A DNA stretch of 8,113 nucleotides from Myxococcaceae bacterium (GTDB taxonomy: Bacteria > Myxococcota > Myxococcia > Myxococcales > Myxococcaceae). Shown here piece after piece: positions 5,793 to 8,113 of this stretch. Numbering within the stretch: the stretch's first letter is position 1; each line of letters starts with the position of its first letter. A model generated the notes under the pieces. It worked only from the letters and a program-made list of their open reading frames with translations, was not told the DNA's origin and did not search any database. The DNA lies in NCBI GenBank assembly GCA_018262385.1, contig JAGSPQ010000113.1:1-8113 (forward strand), given 5' to 3'. Both the position numbers and the translations under genes were made by a program.

Positions 5793-5904
5793 TAGCCGAC
5801 AGCAGAGTGGCGCGAGCTGCGCAAACGCCACGGAATGAACGCGGGTCGCGGCTGTCGTCACTCTCATCAATTCGTCGCACGGTTCTGGCATTCACTGGAG
5901 GACC

Positions 5905-5910
5905 TACACT
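5905..5910 (+). promoter_or_regulatory. Possible -10 box for the lipoprotein gene
   Basis: TACACT keeps the TAnAnT pattern of a sigma-70 -10 box and lies 43 bases before the ATG at 5954. No good -35 box is found 16-18 bases upstream (the best is TTCTGG at 5883-5888), so support is weak. Confidence 0.25.
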
Positions 5911-5953
5911 GAAGGGTGACAGGATTTCGGCGGGGCCGCGGGACGGAGGGTCG

Positions 5954-8113
5954 ATGCGCAGTTTCGTCTTATGCGCAGTCGTGGTGCTCGCGGGCTGCCG
6001 GCAGCCGCCGCTCAACAGCTCGCTGGGCTCGGTGAGTGTCACCCCCGAGACGTTGGACTTCGGCGCCGTCTACACCGCGCAGGAAACGCGCACCCTGACT
6101 TTTCGCCTCACCAACGACGGCCGCGCCAACCTTGCGCTCGAGTGGAGCCGCCCGGAGTCACCCTTTCATGCGATGTCGTTGCCGGACGTGGTCCCGAGCG
6201 GAGAGACCGAGATCTCGGTGGTCTTCGCCCCGGCGAAGGACGGGAAGTTCAAGTCGACGATTCAGGTCCAGAGCGAGGGCCAGCCGCCCCGGATCATCTC
6301 GCTGCTGGGCGAGTCGCTCCCGGTGCCCACCTGCCCGGGAACAGAGGCCTGCTTGGTCTCCTCCTTCGATCTGCAGCTGAAGCGGTGCGTCGAGCAGCCA
6401 CAGCCCGACGGCACTTCCTGCACTGACAGCAGCGTGTGCTTGACCAACGCCACCTGCCAGTCGGGCCGCTGCATCGGAGTGGAGAAGAGCTGTGACGATC
6501 AGAATCGGTGCACCCTCGACACCTGCAACGCGGTGATTGGCTGCGAGCACCTGCCGGCGCCGCCCTGCCCGGGAGACGGGCAGTGCCAGGTCGGCACCTG
6601 CAATCCGGCGACGGGCTGTGGAATGGAAGACGCCGAGGACGGGATGGCCTGTGGCGCGATCCAGACCTGCCAGGCGGCCCAGGTGTGCATCTCGGGCAGC
6701 TGCGTGATCCGCGATCCCCCCGACGGGTATGTCTGCGCCGAGGCCTCGCCCTGCCAGGCAGAGGGGCTGTGCGCGGGCGACGTCTGTGTCCGGCCGGCGG
6801 CAACCACCCTGACCCCAAACTGGAACTTCGACTCGCTCAAAGCGGATGCCGGAGTGGGCAACGTTCCCCCCCAGCTTCACGACCTGGTCCTCGAGCCGAG
6901 CGGAGCGCTCTCGCTGTCGGGCTTCTTCCACACCGCGCCCCAGCTGAGGGTGAACACTCCGGCGGCGAAGGAAGCCAGGCTCGGGGCCGCCCGCCGCTGC
7001 ATGCTGTGGAATGGGCGGATGATCTGCGCCGACTACCCGGCCTCGGTGAACGGGAAGGTCAGCGCGATCGACCTCGCCACCGGCGAGCTGCTCTGGACCT
7101 TCAACCTCCACACCGCCCGGCCTGACTTCCAGGCGCTCAGCTCCTCGCTGTTCATGGCCCGAATGGCGGTGCAGGGCAGCGACCGGATGGCGGCGCTCTT
7201 CGAGGCGTATCCAAGATCGTCCGACGCCACCAAGCCGACCAACTGCCGCCTCTATTTTCTCGTCGTGCTCGACGCGAGTGGCACCCTGGTGACGGCGCAG
7301 CAGGTGGTCGACCCGGTGCTCTCGGTCTGCAACCACCCGCACCCGTATGGCTTCGGAGCCGACGCGCTCGGCGACCTGTTCGTCAGCTTCTCGCCCACCA
7401 TCACCAGCCCCGCGCCGCTGGTGCCGGGTACGCCGACGGTGGTGATGAGCTACACCCGCGATGGGATCTTCCGCTGGAAGTTCACCGACTTTTCGCTCGT
7501 CGGCGGCGAGCTCGCCGTCTCGCGCGGGCTGCTCTACCCGGAGAACAGCGCCAACGCGGTGCTGACCTCGTCCGGCCAGCCGGCGTTCACCCTCAGCGAG
7601 GTGTTCGGCCGGGCGGTGGTCTCCCAGCTGCGGACGATCGTCGCGCCGGTGACCGGCGGGGTGAGCCTCAACGGCTACGAGTCAGGCACCAACAGCGCGC
7701 GCTGGAAGCACCACCTCGAAGCGGGGCAGTCGTTCGGCAGTGACCAGGTCCGGCTGGCTTCCTGGAGCACGCGCAAGGGCCCGACCACGGTGGCGCTCAC
7801 CTTCACCCGGAAGAACGGGCAGAGCCAGCTGCGCGGGATCGTGGCCCGCGACGGCAGCGAGGCGTTCACCTGCAACGTCGCGATGAGCGTCCGCACCGAG
7901 CCGCAGCTGTTCGAGGTGGCCGAGGGCTCGCTGGCGCTGATGGAAGGCAGCGACGCGTGCGGCAAGTGCGATCCTCCCTTCGCCGGCAGCAGCGCGGCCT
8001 TCCACACCCTCGAGCTGCCTTACATCTCGCCCGCCACCCAGGAGCCGTGGGTGGGGACCTTCGGTGGCGCAGGGCATGACCACCGCGAAGAGACCCTGAA
8101 CGAGCAGCTGGGG
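5954..8113 (+). CDS. Secreted Cys-rich lipoprotein with ASH-type Ig domain and propeller-like region (open at right edge)
   Basis: The frame is open for 720 codons to the window end, with no stop. The N-terminus MRSFVLCAVVVLAGC is a lipoprotein signal peptide with lipobox LAGC, lipidated at C15; R16 rather than Asp follows. Residues about 27-122 form an ASH/HYDIN-type Ig domain: VTPETLDFGAV, then LTFRLTNDGRANLALEW, then VVFAPAKDGKF. Residues 127-278 hold 23 cysteines in short repeats of the type DGTSC...C...C..GRC, as in many myxobacterial surface proteins. Beyond that, KVSAIDLATGELLWTFNL (368-385) looks like a PQQ-type beta-propeller blade, and YTRDGIFRWKF (501-511) may be another. A CGKC motif lies at 669-672. 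The start is supported by GGAGGG at 5945-5950. It is probably anchored in the outer membrane and binds or displays something; its exact role is not known. Confidence 0.85.
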   Translation, partial: MRSFVLCAVVVLAGCRQPPLNSSLGSVSVTPETLDFGAVYTAQETRTLTFRLTNDGRANLALEWSRPESPFHAMSLPDVVPSGETEISVVFAPAKDGKFKSTIQVQSEGQPPRIISLLGESLPVPTCPGTEACLVSSFDLQLKRCVEQPQPDGTSCTDSSVCLTNATCQSGRCIGVEKSCDDQNRCTLDTCNAVIGCEHLPAPPCPGDGQCQVGTCNPATGCGMEDAEDGMACGAIQTCQAAQVCISGSCVIRDPPDGYVCAEASPCQAEGLCAGDVCVRPAATTLTPNWNFDSLKADAGVGNVPPQLHDLVLEPSGALSLSGFFHTAPQLRVNTPAAKEARLGAARRCMLWNGRMICADYPASVNGKVSAIDLATGELLWTFNLHTARPDFQALSSSLFMARMAVQGSDRMAALFEAYPRSSDATKPTNCRLYFLVVLDASGTLVTAQQVVDPVLSVCNHPHPYGFGADALGDLFVSFSPTITSPAPLVPGTPTVVMSYTRDGIFRWKFTDFSLVGGELAVSRGLLYPENSANAVLTSSGQPAFTLSEVFGRAVVSQLRTIVAPVTGGVSLNGYESGTNSARWKHHLEAGQSFGSDQVRLASWSTRKGPTTVALTFTRKNGQSQLRGIVARDGSEAFTCNVAMSVRTEPQLFEVAEGSLALMEGSDACGKCDPPFAGSSAAFHTLELPYISPATQEPWVGTFGGAGHDHREETLNEQLG

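Larger units (their letters stand above)
5553..5953. other. Kinase-lipoprotein divergent intergenic region, second DnaA-box region
   Basis: This 401-base gap between divergent genes carries four DnaA-box-like sites, two overlapping small palindromes, a DnaA-trio-like run and an AT-rich tract. It must also contain the kinase and lipoprotein promoters. A 106-codon minus-strand reading (5571-5891) crosses it, but it has no recognisable similarity and overlaps all the motif clusters, so I treat the region as non-coding. From 5801 to 5890 I see nothing distinctive. Confidence 0.6.

Noticed and set aside
5571..5891. 106-codon minus-strand open frame in the second divergent gap
   Set aside because: No recognisable domain or good ribosome binding site, and it overlaps the DnaA-box-like sites and the AT-rich tract.
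5880..5905. Sigma-54 promoter before the lipoprotein gene
   Set aside because: TGGCA is present at 5886-5890, but the GC dinucleotide expected at the fixed distance downstream is missing.
6158..7342. 394-codon minus-strand open frame antisense to the lipoprotein
   Set aside because: The plus-strand frame has a ribosome binding site, a lipobox signal peptide and domain signatures; the antisense product does not.
1..8113. CRISPR array, tRNA, rRNA or insertion sequence
   Set aside because: No regularly spaced repeats, tRNA-like clover-leaf, rRNA segment or transposase-like reading frame was seen on either strand.

Overview
The window is GC-rich and carries a replication-origin neighbourhood. 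The likely source is a member of the Myxococcota (delta-proteobacterial lineage). The inference rests on the strong G/C third-position bias, a transmembrane Ser/Thr kinase with an HRDVxxxN catalytic loop and a PEGA-like C-terminus, and a cysteine-rich lipoprotein combining an ASH-type Ig domain with propeller-like strands. No species call is possible from the sequence alone.

Layout: positions 1-1905 hold the canonical bacterial block rpmH-rnpA-yidD-yidC, all on the minus strand and overlapping by 1, 4 and 8 bases. yidC runs off the left edge. Positions 1906-2403 are a divergent regulatory gap with a candidate rpmH promoter, nested palindromes in the rpmH leader, an 8-bp inverted repeat and five DnaA-box-like sites in one orientation. 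dnaA follows on the plus strand (2404-3726) and is full length. A convergent gap of about 50 bases contains a 21-bp tandem repeat. It is followed by a minus-strand transmembrane Ser/Thr kinase (3777-5552). A second divergent gap (5553-5953) holds more DnaA-box-like sites, overlapping small palindromes and the most AT-rich segment noticed in the window. The plus-strand lipoprotein gene starts at 5954 and is open to the right edge.

How the parts fit: RpmH (ribosome), RnpA (RNase P protein), YidD and YidC (membrane protein insertion) are growth genes that cluster beside oriC in many bacteria, next to the initiator gene dnaA. The main point of interest is that DnaA-box-like sites lie on both sides of the dnaA-kinase pair. 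The first group (2055-2139) has no AT-rich tract beside it. The second group (5591-5740) is followed by a DnaA-trio-like run (CTTCTACGACTA) and then an AT-rich stretch. This suggests a two-part origin whose unwinding element is in the kinase-lipoprotein gap, about 1.9-2.1 kb beyond the end of dnaA. That reading is inference and needs GC-skew and comparative or experimental support. dnaN, often next to dnaA, is not in this window; the kinase occupies that position.
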